From a bacterium (GTDB lineage Bacteria > Acidobacteriota > Thermoanaerobaculia > Multivoradales > J023): a stretch of 34,919 nucleotides of DNA. Where the stretch lies: the NCBI GenBank assembly GCA_024226315.1, contig JAAELT010000031.1, positions 1 through 34,919 of the forward strand, read 5' to 3'. The notes under the pieces are model-generated. The model was not told where the DNA came from. It saw nothing but the letters and a program-made list of their open reading frames with translations, and searched no databases. The position numbers and the translations under genes were made by a program. Positions 8,550 through 16,821 of the stretch are shown here, one piece after another. The number at the start of each line of letters is the position of its first letter. Positions within the stretch are counted from its first letter, which is position 1.

Positions 8550-9392
8550 CTAGCCCGGCTGCCGGATCTCCAGCCGGCCTCCGAGCAGCTCGGCGAGCGC
8601 CTCGAGCTCGCCCTGAGCGGCTTCCAGGCCGGGCGCGGCGTCGCCGCCGGCGAGCATGCCGCAGCCCTTGAGCGCCCGGTCCGGCCGCTTGCCCATGGGC
8701 GCCCAGTGCAGCTCGAAAGCCGGCGCCCTGGCGGCGTTCGTGAGGCGGGTGGGTTCGGTGGGCCAGTAGATCGGGTACCAGGCCAGGTAGCTCTCGCCCC
8801 GCTCGCGCAGTAGCTCCGTGGCCTCGCCCGCGCGCCGCCAGTCGTGGCGGGCGGGCTTGAAGGGCGGGTCGATGAACAGGAGATGCTGGCCCGGGTGCTT
8901 CTTGATGTCGGCGAAACCGTCGAGCTGCCGGAACACGATGGTCGGGCTCGGCTGATGGACGGTGTATTCCCAGACCAGGTTGCTCACCGCGGTCGAGGTG
9001 TCGCAGAGCCGGATCTGGTGCTCGATGCCTTGATCGGCAAGGTGCCGTTCCACCAGCCGCCACGAGCCGAGATAGCGGGTGCCGGGCGCCACCGGGACGT
9101 CGACCAACCGGAAGTAGGGATGCGGCGCCAGAGCGTCGGGCACCGAGTCGAGGGCGCCGACCCCCTGCCGCCACTCGCCGGTCTCGCCGAGCACGAGCTC
9201 GCCAGCGCCGGAGTGGGTCTCGCCGTAGCGGAACGTCGCGCCGGGCGGGTGGCCGGCGAGCAGGTGCTCGACCACCCGCAGCAGGCAGCAGTGCTTCCAG
9301 ACGTCGGCGCGATTGCCTACCTTTCTGGCATGGTCGTAGGCGGAGCGCCGGGCGGTGGAGGGCCCCGTTCGACGATCGCTTGTCTGGCTCAT
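8550..9392 (-). CDS. rlmJ: 23S rRNA (adenine-2030-N6)-methyltransferase RlmJ-like
   Basis: The protein is 280 aa, the same length as E. coli RlmJ. Its N-terminus has the signature YDHARKVGNRADVWKH, matching the YRHxYHAGNxADVLKH start of the family, and its N6-adenine methyltransferase catalytic motif is DPPF at residues 175-178 within LLFIDPPF. RlmJ methylates A2030 of 23S rRNA with S-adenosylmethionine. The start is the ATG at 9392, which places the signature about 18 residues in. It diverges from the SGNH/TPR gene across about 80 bp. The same strand continues 59 bp later with the MutS-like gene, so the two may be co-transcribed. Confidence 0.88.
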   Translation of the reverse strand: MSQTSDRRTGPSTARRSAYDHARKVGNRADVWKHCCLLRVVEHLLAGHPPGATFRYGETHSGAGELVLGETGEWRQGVGALDSVPDALAPHPYFRLVDVPVAPGTRYLGSWRLVERHLADQGIEHQIRLCDTSTAVSNLVWEYTVHQPSPTIVFRQLDGFADIKKHPGQHLLFIDPPFKPARHDWRRAGEATELLRERGESYLAWYPIYWPTEPTRLTNAARAPAFELHWAPMGKRPDRALKGCGMLAGGDAAPGLEAAQGELEALAELLGGRLEIRQPG

Positions 9393-9472
9393 CGGCTCAC
9401 CATTCTTCACGACTTGTCGCCGATCCGCAAAGCCGGGTGCCTGCGCGGTCGATGCTAGGATTCCCCATCCGG

Positions 9473-11626
9473 ATGAAGAACCCAAGCGCGCCGGAGGCCG
9501 CCGATCTGCCGCTGTGGAAGAAGGCGCTCTTCTCCCTGCTGGCAACCGTTCTCTTTTTCACCCTGCTCGAGGCGGGGCTCGCCGTCGCCGGGATCGGGAC
9601 CCGGCCAGCCCTGGAGGACCCTTTCCTCGGGTTCGCATCGAGCGCTTCGCTGTTCGTCGAGGGGACCGACGCGGACGGCCAGCCGGTCCTGACCACGGCG
9701 GCCGGCAAGCGCGGATTCTTCAACGTCCAACAGTTTCGCCGCGACAAGCCGCCGGGCACCTACCGCGTTTTCTGCCTCGGTGGCTCCACCACCTACGGCC
9801 GCCCGTACTCAGACGCCACCTCGTTCTGCGGCTGGCTGCGGGAGCTGCTGTCCGCCGCCGATCCCAAGCGCGACTGGGAGGTGGTCAACGCCGGAGGGAT
9901 CAGCTACGCCAGCTACCGGGTGGCCAGGGTGATGGACGAGCTGGCGGGATACGAGCCGGACCTCTTCGTGGTGTACACGGGGCACAACGAGTTCCTCGAG
10001 GAGCGAACGTACGGAAACCTGCGGGATCTGCCGGGGGTGGTCAAGTCAGTGGTGGGGGTGCTGGCGCGTACCCGGATCTGGGCGGCCGCCAGCGCGCTGT
10101 ACGATCGCGTCCGCACCGGCACGCCTTCGGCGGGACGCTCGCGGCAAGAGCCGGCCTCCATCCTGCCCGGCGAGGTGCGGGCCAAGCTCGACCACTCGAT
10201 CGGGCCCGATCTCTACGAGCGGGACGACGCCCTGCGCGACGGGATCCTCGAGCACTACCGGTTCAGCTTGCGACGGATGGTCCGGGCGGCGAGGGCCGCC
10301 GGCGCCGAGGTCCTGCTCGTGACCCCGGCGTCCAACCTGAAAGACTGCTCGCCGTTCAAGAGCCAGCACACCGACGAGCTGGACGACAGTCAGCGGGTGC
10401 AGAGCCAGGAGCTGCTGGCCGCGGCCCGACAGCAGATGCGGGAAGCGCGATGGGGTGAGGCCCGGGAGAGCCTGGACGAGGCGCTGGCCTTCGATGCGCG
10501 GTTCGCGGAGCTGTACTACCGCCGCGGCGAGGCGCTCCTCGCCGTCGGCCTCTACGACGAAGCCGAAGCCGCTTTTACAGGTGCCCGGGACGAAGACGTC
10601 TGCCCATTGCGTGCGCTATCGCCCATGACCGCGGCGGTGGCGGAGGTTGCCCGGGCGGCCGACGCCCCGGTGGTCGACTTCGTCGGCCTGGTCGCCGGTC
10701 GCACGCGCTCGGAGCACGGACATGGAATCGCCGGCGAGGAGCTCTTTCTGGACCACGTGCATCCCACGATCGAGGGACACCGGCTGCTGGCGGTGGCGTT
10801 GCTCGAGGCTCTGATCGAGCGCGGGACCGTGCGCCCCCGCGCTGCCTGGGGCGAGCGGGCGATTGCCGAAGTGGCCGCGAGAGTCGAGGGTGCGATCGAG
10901 CCCGAGCTCCACGCGCGGGCGCTCGCCAACCTCGCCCTGACCCTGGACTGGGCCGGCAAGGCGGAGGAGTCCCGCCGGCTGGCCCTGCGGGCGCTCGAGT
11001 CCGGAGAGGAAGACCCGACCATTCTGATGATCGCCGCCCGGCATCTGGCGGCCGACGGCAAGAGCGACGAGGCGCTGGAGCTCTTTCGGCGAGCGATGCG
11101 GGCAAACCCCAACAACCCGGTGATTCAGTCGCAGCTCGGCATGCTGCTGACGGGTCGCCGGGAGCTCGAGGCGGCGGCCGCGCATTTCTTCCTCGCCAGC
11201 ATCCTGTGGGTCGACAACGACGCCTACCAGAAGCAGCTCGCCTCTGTCATGACCCAGCGGGGACGTTACGCGGTAGCTCTTCGGTGCCTGCTCGAGGCCC
11301 GGCGCCTGAGCCCCGGCGATCCGAATCTCGAAACGCGGATCTCCGCCCTGCGCGAGCGGCTCGGCGGCGAGACGCCGGCTCTCGGGACGCCCGTGATCTC
11401 CGCCACGCGCTACGCCTCGGGTTATCCGCGGACGATCGCGCAGACCCAGACCGATGCTACCGGGCGGGAGGTCGTCGACGGCATCTGGACGGAATGGTTC
11501 GACGGCGGCCGGCTGAAGCGTTTCGTCGACTACTCGAACGGTGTGCCCGACGGTGTCTCGGTGACCTGGGACGAGAACGGCGAGGTCCTGGACCGCCGAC
11601 AGGTCCGGCATGGCGAGGGGCGCTAG
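9473..11626 (+). CDS. SGNH hydrolase with TPR region and MORN-like tail
   Basis: The protein is about 717 aa. One transmembrane helix lies at residues about 16-38, followed by a periplasmic SGNH domain: GGST at 103-106 (nucleophile Ser105), GHNE at 170-173, and LDHVHP with Asp427 and His430. Inserted between the blocks, and again after the hydrolase, are TPR-like helical pairs (WGEARESLDEALAFDARFAE; KSDEALELFRRAMRANPNNP). The last 50 residues (GIWTEWFDGGRLKRF..) resemble a YwqK/MORN-type beta repeat. GGS-type SGNH proteins with TPRs occur near envelope and exopolysaccharide genes; the substrate is unknown. Start: ATG 9473 (MKNPS), or ATG 9452 in frame. The stop shares four bases (CTAG, 11623-11626) with the stop of the convergent NHL gene. 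Confidence 0.82.
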   Translation: MKNPSAPEAADLPLWKKALFSLLATVLFFTLLEAGLAVAGIGTRPALEDPFLGFASSASLFVEGTDADGQPVLTTAAGKRGFFNVQQFRRDKPPGTYRVFCLGGSTTYGRPYSDATSFCGWLRELLSAADPKRDWEVVNAGGISYASYRVARVMDELAGYEPDLFVVYTGHNEFLEERTYGNLRDLPGVVKSVVGVLARTRIWAAASALYDRVRTGTPSAGRSRQEPASILPGEVRAKLDHSIGPDLYERDDALRDGILEHYRFSLRRMVRAARAAGAEVLLVTPASNLKDCSPFKSQHTDELDDSQRVQSQELLAAARQQMREARWGEARESLDEALAFDARFAELYYRRGEALLAVGLYDEAEAAFTGARDEDVCPLRALSPMTAAVAEVARAADAPVVDFVGLVAGRTRSEHGHGIAGEELFLDHVHPTIEGHRLLAVALLEALIERGTVRPRAAWGERAIAEVAARVEGAIEPELHARALANLALTLDWAGKAEESRRLALRALESGEEDPTILMIAARHLAADGKSDEALELFRRAMRANPNNPVIQSQLGMLLTGRRELEAAAAHFFLASILWVDNDAYQKQLASVMTQRGRYAVALRCLLEARRLSPGDPNLETRISALRERLGGETPALGTPVISATRYASGYPRTIAQTQTDATGREVVDGIWTEWFDGGRLKRFVDYSNGVPDGVSVTWDENGEVLDRRQVRHGEGR

Positions 11627-12621
11627 TCGCCGGAGTCGAGGACCGGTGCGCCCGCCGCGGGGGCGCCGCCGGCAAAGACCTGCACCCGGCCCTCGAAGCC
11701 CTGGCTGACGTAGATCCGACCCTCGCCGTCGAGCGCCAGGTCGGCCGGCTGGTAAACGCGGCCGGGGGCGTTGCCGATTCCCGAGTACTCCCCGAGACAG
11801 CGGTTGGACTCCGGGTCCCAGACCATGAAGAGCATCCGCTGCCGGTCGACGATCACCACGTTGCCGTCGGACCCGAGGGCGGCGGCGACGGGGAAGGCGG
11901 TCTGGCAGGGCGCCGTCCCCTTGAGGCCGACCGCGCCTCGGGAGCGGCCTTCGAGGTCGTAGAGCCGGACCCTGCCGGCGGTGGGCAGGGCCACCAGCAC
12001 GGTGTCGCCGTAGACGTCGACGTGCCCGAGCAGGAACTCCCGTGCCTCTTTTTCTGTCAGGTCGGTCGCCAGGTCGACCGAGCCCGAGATCGCGCCCTGC
12101 CGATCCGCGATCCACATTCGCTGGTTGGCCTGGTCGAGGGCGAAGAGCCGGTCTCCGGCGGGCGGCAAGGCGATCGAGACCAGATTCGGCGGCTCGGCGT
12201 CCTCGGGGAACCCCGAAAGTGCCGTTTGCCCGAGCAGCTTGCCGTCGAAATCGAGCCGCAGCAGCCGCTGGACGCCGCCGCTCCAGGCCAGGGCCAGCAG
12301 ATAACCGTCCGGATCGACGGCCAGGTCCACGGGCGTGCTGAAATTGTCGCCGCCGGGGATCTGGTAGAGGAAGAGGCCCTGGCGGTCGAAGATCACGATC
12401 CGCTGTTTTCGGCTGTCGCAGACGAAGACCTCGCCGGTGTGGAGATCGGCGACCACCGACCGCGAGACGCCCAGACGGTCGACGCGCGACGGCATTCGTA
12501 GGCGCGCGGAGTACTCCGGCTCGGGCTTGGCGCTGGCGGCCGTGGCCGCTGCCAGCGCCATGGTCAGTGCCGGGGCGAGCGCCAGGAGCAGCGCGGCCCG
12601 GGCGCGCGCTACCTGCCTCAA
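11623..12621 (-). CDS. Exported NHL-type beta-propeller protein (distal gene)
   Basis: This is the last gene of the cytochrome cluster, about 332 aa. It starts at TTG 12621: this codon overlaps the previous gene's stop as TTGA and supplies a full signal peptide (RQVARARAALLLALAPALT...ATAASA) that an internal ATG would truncate. The mature part consists of repeating blades with VDLAVDPDGYLLAL, VAAALGSDGNVVIVDRQR and PADLALDGEGRIYVSQGFEGRVQVF, the NHL/YVTN-type pattern. NHL propellers are protein- or ligand-binding platforms. Members adjoin multiheme cytochromes in metal-reducing bacteria, where a scaffolding role in the conduit has been suggested but not shown. It probably acts in the periplasm or outside the cell. 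Confidence 0.82.
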   Translation of the reverse strand: MRQVARARAALLLALAPALTMALAAATAASAKPEPEYSARLRMPSRVDRLGVSRSVVADLHTGEVFVCDSRKQRIVIFDRQGLFLYQIPGGDNFSTPVDLAVDPDGYLLALAWSGGVQRLLRLDFDGKLLGQTALSGFPEDAEPPNLVSIALPPAGDRLFALDQANQRMWIADRQGAISGSVDLATDLTEKEAREFLLGHVDVYGDTVLVALPTAGRVRLYDLEGRSRGAVGLKGTAPCQTAFPVAAALGSDGNVVIVDRQRMLFMVWDPESNRCLGEYSGIGNAPGRVYQPADLALDGEGRIYVSQGFEGRVQVFAGGAPAAGAPVLDSGD

Positions 12622-13517
12622 GGCGCCGGCCTGCCGTCGAGGCGGCGGAAGATCTGCAGCCGCCCGTTGCCCTGATCCGCGACCGCCAGCCGGCCGTCGG
12701 GAAGCCTCGTCATGCCGGCCGGCTCGAGCAGCTGGCCGGCGTCCCAGCCTCGCCGCGAGCCGACGCCGACGAGCCGGCCCGCCGCGTCCAGGACGACGAT
12801 GCGGCCGGCGTGACGGTCGGCGATCAGCAGGTCGCCGCCGGGCTCCACCACCATACCGCTCGGCCAGGCGGCCAGCGGACCTTCGCCCGGCACCGTCCAG
12901 GTCGCCAGCAGACTTCCGTCGGGTCCGTAGCGGCGGATCTCGGCGAGCCCGGCGAAGCCGGCGTAGAAGCCGCCGCCCGCGCCGGCGACCAGAGCGGTGA
13001 GATGGCCGGCGACCATCGTCTCGCCCCGCTGGGCGCCGGCGGCGTCGAGCGTCAGCACGCGCCCCCCGGCCGCATCGTAAAGCAGCAGGCCACCGCCGGG
13101 GGCGGCCGCTAAAGGCCCGGGAACCACCCCGGCCGGCAGGCCGAGGGATCGGGGCTCGAAATCGGGTCCTTCCACCGTCACCAGGGCACCGCGGCCGCGG
13201 AGCGCGACGACGTAGCGCTCGCCGTCGAATGCGACGTCGAGCGGCGAGGCCGGCAGGTCGACCGCGCGCGTCTGGGCCGAGCCGGCGGCCGTGGTGAAGA
13301 TCACCAGCCGCGGGCCCCAGGCGTCGGCGACCGCGATCTCGAGTGACGAGGCGGCGGCGACCGCGACCGGCCATCGCAGCTCGACAGCTCGGCTTCCCTC
13401 GAGCGCCGAGTCGGCGGCCAGGACGCGAGGCGCGCGCTGTGCCGCCGCCGCCGTCGCCGCCATCGCGGGCAACAGCCAGGCGATCAGACAGCGTCTCCAG
13501 GTTCCGCGCTGGCTCAT
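12618..13517 (-). CDS. Exported NHL-type beta-propeller protein (proximal gene)
   Basis: The protein is about 299 aa with a signal peptide (MSQRGTWRRCLIAWLLPAMAATAAAAQ). The mature part shows repeated propeller blades, for example SGMVVEPGGDLLIADRHAGR and PAGMTRLPDGRLAVADQGNG, each ending in a variant of the NHL strand pattern. The ATG at 13517 overlaps the stop of the 16-heme cytochrome gene as ATGA, so translation is probably coupled. It is related in architecture to the next gene downstream, which suggests an old duplication. No catalytic residues are apparent. A binding or scaffold role beside the cytochromes is inferred from context. Confidence 0.82.
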   Translation of the reverse strand: MSQRGTWRRCLIAWLLPAMAATAAAAQRAPRVLAADSALEGSRAVELRWPVAVAAASSLEIAVADAWGPRLVIFTTAAGSAQTRAVDLPASPLDVAFDGERYVVALRGRGALVTVEGPDFEPRSLGLPAGVVPGPLAAAPGGGLLLYDAAGGRVLTLDAAGAQRGETMVAGHLTALVAGAGGGFYAGFAGLAEIRRYGPDGSLLATWTVPGEGPLAAWPSGMVVEPGGDLLIADRHAGRIVVLDAAGRLVGVGSRRGWDAGQLLEPAGMTRLPDGRLAVADQGNGRLQIFRRLDGRPAP

Positions 13518-14791
13518 CTCGGGCCCCTCGCCTGTTCGGTGTGGCACGAGATGCACAGCTCGCGTTTGCCGTCGAGATGCATGTACTTGGGATAGGGCGC
13601 GTCGTGGATTGCGTGGCAGGAGAGACAGTCCATCGGTTGGCCGTTGCGCGGGTCCCGGATGTCCTCGCCCATCGGGTGGGCGGCGCTGTGCTGGTGGGAA
13701 TGGCACTCGTTGCACAGCTCCACCGGGCCGGCGTTCAGCAGCATCGGCCGGTCACCGCCGTGCGGGGCGTGGCAGGTGGAGCAGGCGAGATCGTCGCCGT
13801 GGCTGGCGTGGCGGCCTGCCTGGCCCGAGGCGGAGCCGCCCGGGTCGTGGCAGGAAAGGCACAGATCCTCGAGGCTCTCCTTGAGCAGTCCACTGCCGTC
13901 GGCGGCATGGGGATTGTGGCAGTCGGTGCAGGCCCCGCCACCCGCCGAGACGTGGGGGAAAGGGGAGCTCCGCGACGCTTCGACCGCGTCCTCGTGACAG
14001 TCGCCGCACAGCCGATCCATGCTCACCGCGAGGCCGAAGGGCTGCTCGGAATCCGGCGGCAGATGGCAGTCGGAGCAATCTCCGTCCTCGAACGGCAGGT
14101 GCAGGTTCTCCCGGAAATAACCGGCGCGCATCGAGGAATGCGGATCGTGGCACTGCTGGCAGTCCGCGCGTTCCACCGGGTAGCTCTGATGAGCCGATCG
14201 GAAGTCGGTGTCGCGCGCGTGACACCTGGAGCACGACTGCTCGACCGGCTGCTTCGACAGGTGCGGGAACGCCGCGGCGTGGGGTTGGTGGCAGATCGAG
14301 CATTTCTCGCGGCGGAAGGGCAAATGCCGCACCGGCCGGCCCTGCCAGGCCGTGATCTCCTGATGACAGGAACGACAGAGCTCGACGCCGGCCGCCACCA
14401 GGAGCCCGTCGTGCGGGCTGCCATGAGGTGCGTGACAGTCGACGCAGCGGCCCTCGGCCACCGGTCCGTGAACCACTTCGAGGTCGAGCTCTTCCGCGAG
14501 CTCGGTGTGACAGCTGATGCACAGCGGTCCCGGCTGCTCGGCGAGCAGGCCGGCGAAGCGCGAGACGTGCGGATTGTGGCAGGCGGTGCAGTCGCCGTCG
14601 CGGGCCGGAGGGTGCGCCGCCGCGGCCGACAGCTCGGACTCCAGGTCGTGGCAGTCGAGGCAGATCTGGAGCTGGTCGATGCCCAGCGCGCCGGGCTCGG
14701 CGCTCGCCGGCCAGCCGGCCAGCGCGCCACACAGGCCCGCCAGCAGGAGTCCGGCGAGTGGCCACCGGATGAGCCGGAATCCCGCGCTCAT
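13514..14791 (-). CDS. 16-heme c-type cytochrome (paired CXXCH)
   Basis: The 425-aa precursor has an N-terminal signal peptide (residues 1-31, IRWPLAGLLLAGLCGALAGWPASA). The mature chain carries 16 CXXCH heme-attachment motifs: CLDCH, CTACH, CISCH, CVDCH, CRSCH, CSICH, CSRCH, CQQCH, CSDCH, CGDCH, CTDCH, CLSCH, CSTCH, CNECH, CLSCH and CISCH. Many are followed by PH or AH, the doubled-CXXCH pattern in which the second His serves as an axial ligand, implying bis-His, low-potential hemes. It is a periplasmic or outer-surface electron wire. The start overlaps the stop of the 26-heme gene as ATGA, and its own stop overlaps the first NHL gene, so stoichiometric expression with those genes is likely. 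Confidence 0.93.
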   Translation of the reverse strand: MSAGFRLIRWPLAGLLLAGLCGALAGWPASAEPGALGIDQLQICLDCHDLESELSAAAAHPPARDGDCTACHNPHVSRFAGLLAEQPGPLCISCHTELAEELDLEVVHGPVAEGRCVDCHAPHGSPHDGLLVAAGVELCRSCHQEITAWQGRPVRHLPFRREKCSICHQPHAAAFPHLSKQPVEQSCSRCHARDTDFRSAHQSYPVERADCQQCHDPHSSMRAGYFRENLHLPFEDGDCSDCHLPPDSEQPFGLAVSMDRLCGDCHEDAVEASRSSPFPHVSAGGGACTDCHNPHAADGSGLLKESLEDLCLSCHDPGGSASGQAGRHASHGDDLACSTCHAPHGGDRPMLLNAGPVELCNECHSHQHSAAHPMGEDIRDPRNGQPMDCLSCHAIHDAPYPKYMHLDGKRELCISCHTEQARGPR

Positions 14792-16821
14792 GGCGTAGCT
14801 CCCATGGGCTCGAGGTGACAGGCCGAGCAGTCTCCGTCCTCGAATGGCACGTGGGTCTGCGGCAGCAGCAGCCCGGCGGTCTCTGAAGCGTGCGGATCGT
14901 GGCAGCTCCGGCAATCCATGGTCGCCGCGGGGAGCCCGAGGTGCTCCTCGGCGAATTCGGCGGAGTCGCCGTCGTGGCAGGCGAGGCAAGTGTCCGCGAC
15001 CGCCTCCAGCAAGAGATCGGGGTGGCGCGTCGAGTGGGCGCCGTGGCAGGTTGCGCAGCCGTCGAGCTCGTCGGCCGGTGCGTGATAGACCTGGGTCTCG
15101 AGCCGTTCTCCGAGGTCCTGGTGGCAGCTGGTACACAGCGGTTTCAGGGGTGCTTGCAAAAAGGGCTCGACGTTCGAGGCATGAGGTTGGTGGCAGGAGA
15201 CGCAGGCGCCCTCGGCCGCCGGCGGGTGGGAAGACCCTCCGAGCGGCGCCGCCACCTGGACGTCGTGACAATCGCCACACAGCTGCGCCTGGGGCGCGGT
15301 CAACAGCCCGACCACATCCGAGGCGTGAGCGGCGTGGCAGCTCTCGCACGAGCCTTCTTCGAACGGCAGGTGCGGGGTCGCCTCCGCAGCCGCCGCCAGG
15401 GTGCTCTCGTGACATTTGCCGCACAGCTCCGAGCCCTGCGCAGCGAGCAGCTGCGCGGCGCCGGCGTGGGGATCGTGGCAGCCGGTGCAGTCGCCGGTGG
15501 CCACCGGACCGTGGACCACCGCCAACCCCGAGGCTCCCGCCGTGTCCGGATGGCAGTTGCCGCACAGCTCGCCCTGATCGGCTGCCAGCATCACCGGCCG
15601 GCCGCTGCCGTGGGGATCGTGGCAGGCCAGGCAGTTGGACGCCGCGGGCTGGTGGACGTGCGCGGCGCCACCGTCGTTCGGGTCGTCGTGACAGTCGACG
15701 CAGACCGTGCGCGCATCCGCGGACAGTAGGCTCGGATGCTCGCTCTCGTGGCCGCTGTGGCAGGTGCTGCAATCCGTCGCCACCTCGTGGGTATGCTCGC
15801 TCTCGAGCGCCGTGGCGACGTCGTCGTGACAGGTGCCGCAGAGCTCCGCCTCCGACGCCAGCAGCAGCGGCGCGTGGTCCGAGGTGTGGGGGTCGTGGCA
15901 GTCGAGGCAGGCGCCTTCGGCCGCAGGCGGGTGCACCGAGCCCATCCAGCTGAAGGACGGCGTGTCGTGGCAATCGAGACAGATCGTCGCGCTGCCGGTG
16001 GAGGAGTCGCCGGCCGGCGCCGTGGCCGGCGCGGCGGCAGGCTCCGAATCGTGACAGCTCAGGCAGTCGAGGTCGGGGTGCAGCGAGGCGCGCAGCAGCT
16101 TGGGGTTCGCCGCGCTGTGCGGCGGGTGGCACGATGAGCAGGCCGCGCCCGCCACCGGGAACCCCTGGTGGGCGACGCGGAAGCCGTCGTCGCCGCCGTC
16201 GTGGCAGTCGGCGCACAGTGCCTCCTCGCTCTGCCGCAGCAGCGCCGGCTCCGGTCCGCCGTGGGCGAAGTGGCAGGTGGCGCAATCGTCGGCCGCGGGG
16301 GCGTGCGCCACCTTGCCGGTGAACGGCTTGCCGCCATGACAGCCCGAGCACAGGTCACGCTCTGTCGCCTTCAGGATCGCCCCGTGGTCGGAGCCGTGGG
16401 AATCGTGGCAGGTGGAGCAGGTGGCGAGCTCCGGGTGTGTGTGGGCCTCCTCGGCACCGAGGGCCGCGGCTTCATGACAGTCGTAGCACAGGTCGGGCTC
16501 GTCCTTGACCAGGCGCAGGGCACCGACCAGGCCGTGGGGCTTGTGGCAGGTGATGCAATCGGCGGCCGGCTCGTGAGCGACCGCGACCCCCTTGCCGACC
16601 GTCTCGTGGCATTTGATGCACGATCCGCCCGGTTTGAAGCGGCTGCCCTTCTGGAGCTGGGCCGCGGCCGGTCCCGCGGCCATCGACGCGGTGAGGCACA
16701 GCAGGAGAAGGGCGAGTCTAGGAGGCCGTCCGAGATTCGAGGACGGTCTCCTGGACCGGTGGGGATGGGCCAAGTAATCCGCCGAAGGCGGAGTACTTGG
16801 GGCGCTAGTGCCCGTGGCCAT
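14788..16821 (-). CDS. 26-heme c-type cytochrome (paired CXXCH)
   Basis: This 677-aa precursor contains 26 CXXCH motifs, starting CIKCH, CITCH, CYDCH and ending CLACH, CRSCH, CSACH, spaced about every 20-30 residues. Most alternate between a plain CXXCH and CXXCHxPH or CXXCHxxH, typical of paired-CXXCH proteins that stack hemes into a long wire. A hydrophobic signal core (LALLLLCLTASMAAGPAAAQ) ends near residue 55. With ATG 16821 the N-terminus is unusually long, overlaps the preceding gene by 17 bp and runs through the hairpin at 16770-16800, so a TTG at 16773 inside the hairpin is a possible alternative start. It probably carries electrons across the periplasm to the outer-membrane barrel encoded upstream. 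Confidence 0.92.
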   Translation of the reverse strand: MATGTSAPSTPPSADYLAHPHRSRRPSSNLGRPPRLALLLLCLTASMAAGPAAAQLQKGSRFKPGGSCIKCHETVGKGVAVAHEPAADCITCHKPHGLVGALRLVKDEPDLCYDCHEAAALGAEEAHTHPELATCSTCHDSHGSDHGAILKATERDLCSGCHGGKPFTGKVAHAPAADDCATCHFAHGGPEPALLRQSEEALCADCHDGGDDGFRVAHQGFPVAGAACSSCHPPHSAANPKLLRASLHPDLDCLSCHDSEPAAAPATAPAGDSSTGSATICLDCHDTPSFSWMGSVHPPAAEGACLDCHDPHTSDHAPLLLASEAELCGTCHDDVATALESEHTHEVATDCSTCHSGHESEHPSLLSADARTVCVDCHDDPNDGGAAHVHQPAASNCLACHDPHGSGRPVMLAADQGELCGNCHPDTAGASGLAVVHGPVATGDCTGCHDPHAGAAQLLAAQGSELCGKCHESTLAAAAEATPHLPFEEGSCESCHAAHASDVVGLLTAPQAQLCGDCHDVQVAAPLGGSSHPPAAEGACVSCHQPHASNVEPFLQAPLKPLCTSCHQDLGERLETQVYHAPADELDGCATCHGAHSTRHPDLLLEAVADTCLACHDGDSAEFAEEHLGLPAATMDCRSCHDPHASETAGLLLPQTHVPFEDGDCSACHLEPMGATP
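16770..16800. repeat. Strong stem-loop between PPIase and 26-heme genes
   Basis: The 14-nt arms CCAAGTAATCCGCC and GGCGGAGTACTTGG pair with a single mismatch around a GAA loop. It lies directly after the PPIase stop (16805) in the minus-strand operon and inside the presumed N-terminus of the 26-heme gene. No T tract follows, so it is not a canonical intrinsic terminator. It could be an mRNA-processing or stabilising hairpin, or a copy of a dispersed palindromic repeat. Confidence 0.7.

Noticed and set aside
11623..11626. Convergent CTAG stop overlap as a regulatory feature
   Set aside because: The palindromic CTAG naturally gives TAG on both strands; this is just compact packing.
13343..16137. 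Long plus-strand open frames across the cytochrome genes
   Set aside because: They are antisense to genes with 42 CXXCH motifs, signal peptides and 4-bp overlaps; high GC keeps the opposite strand open.
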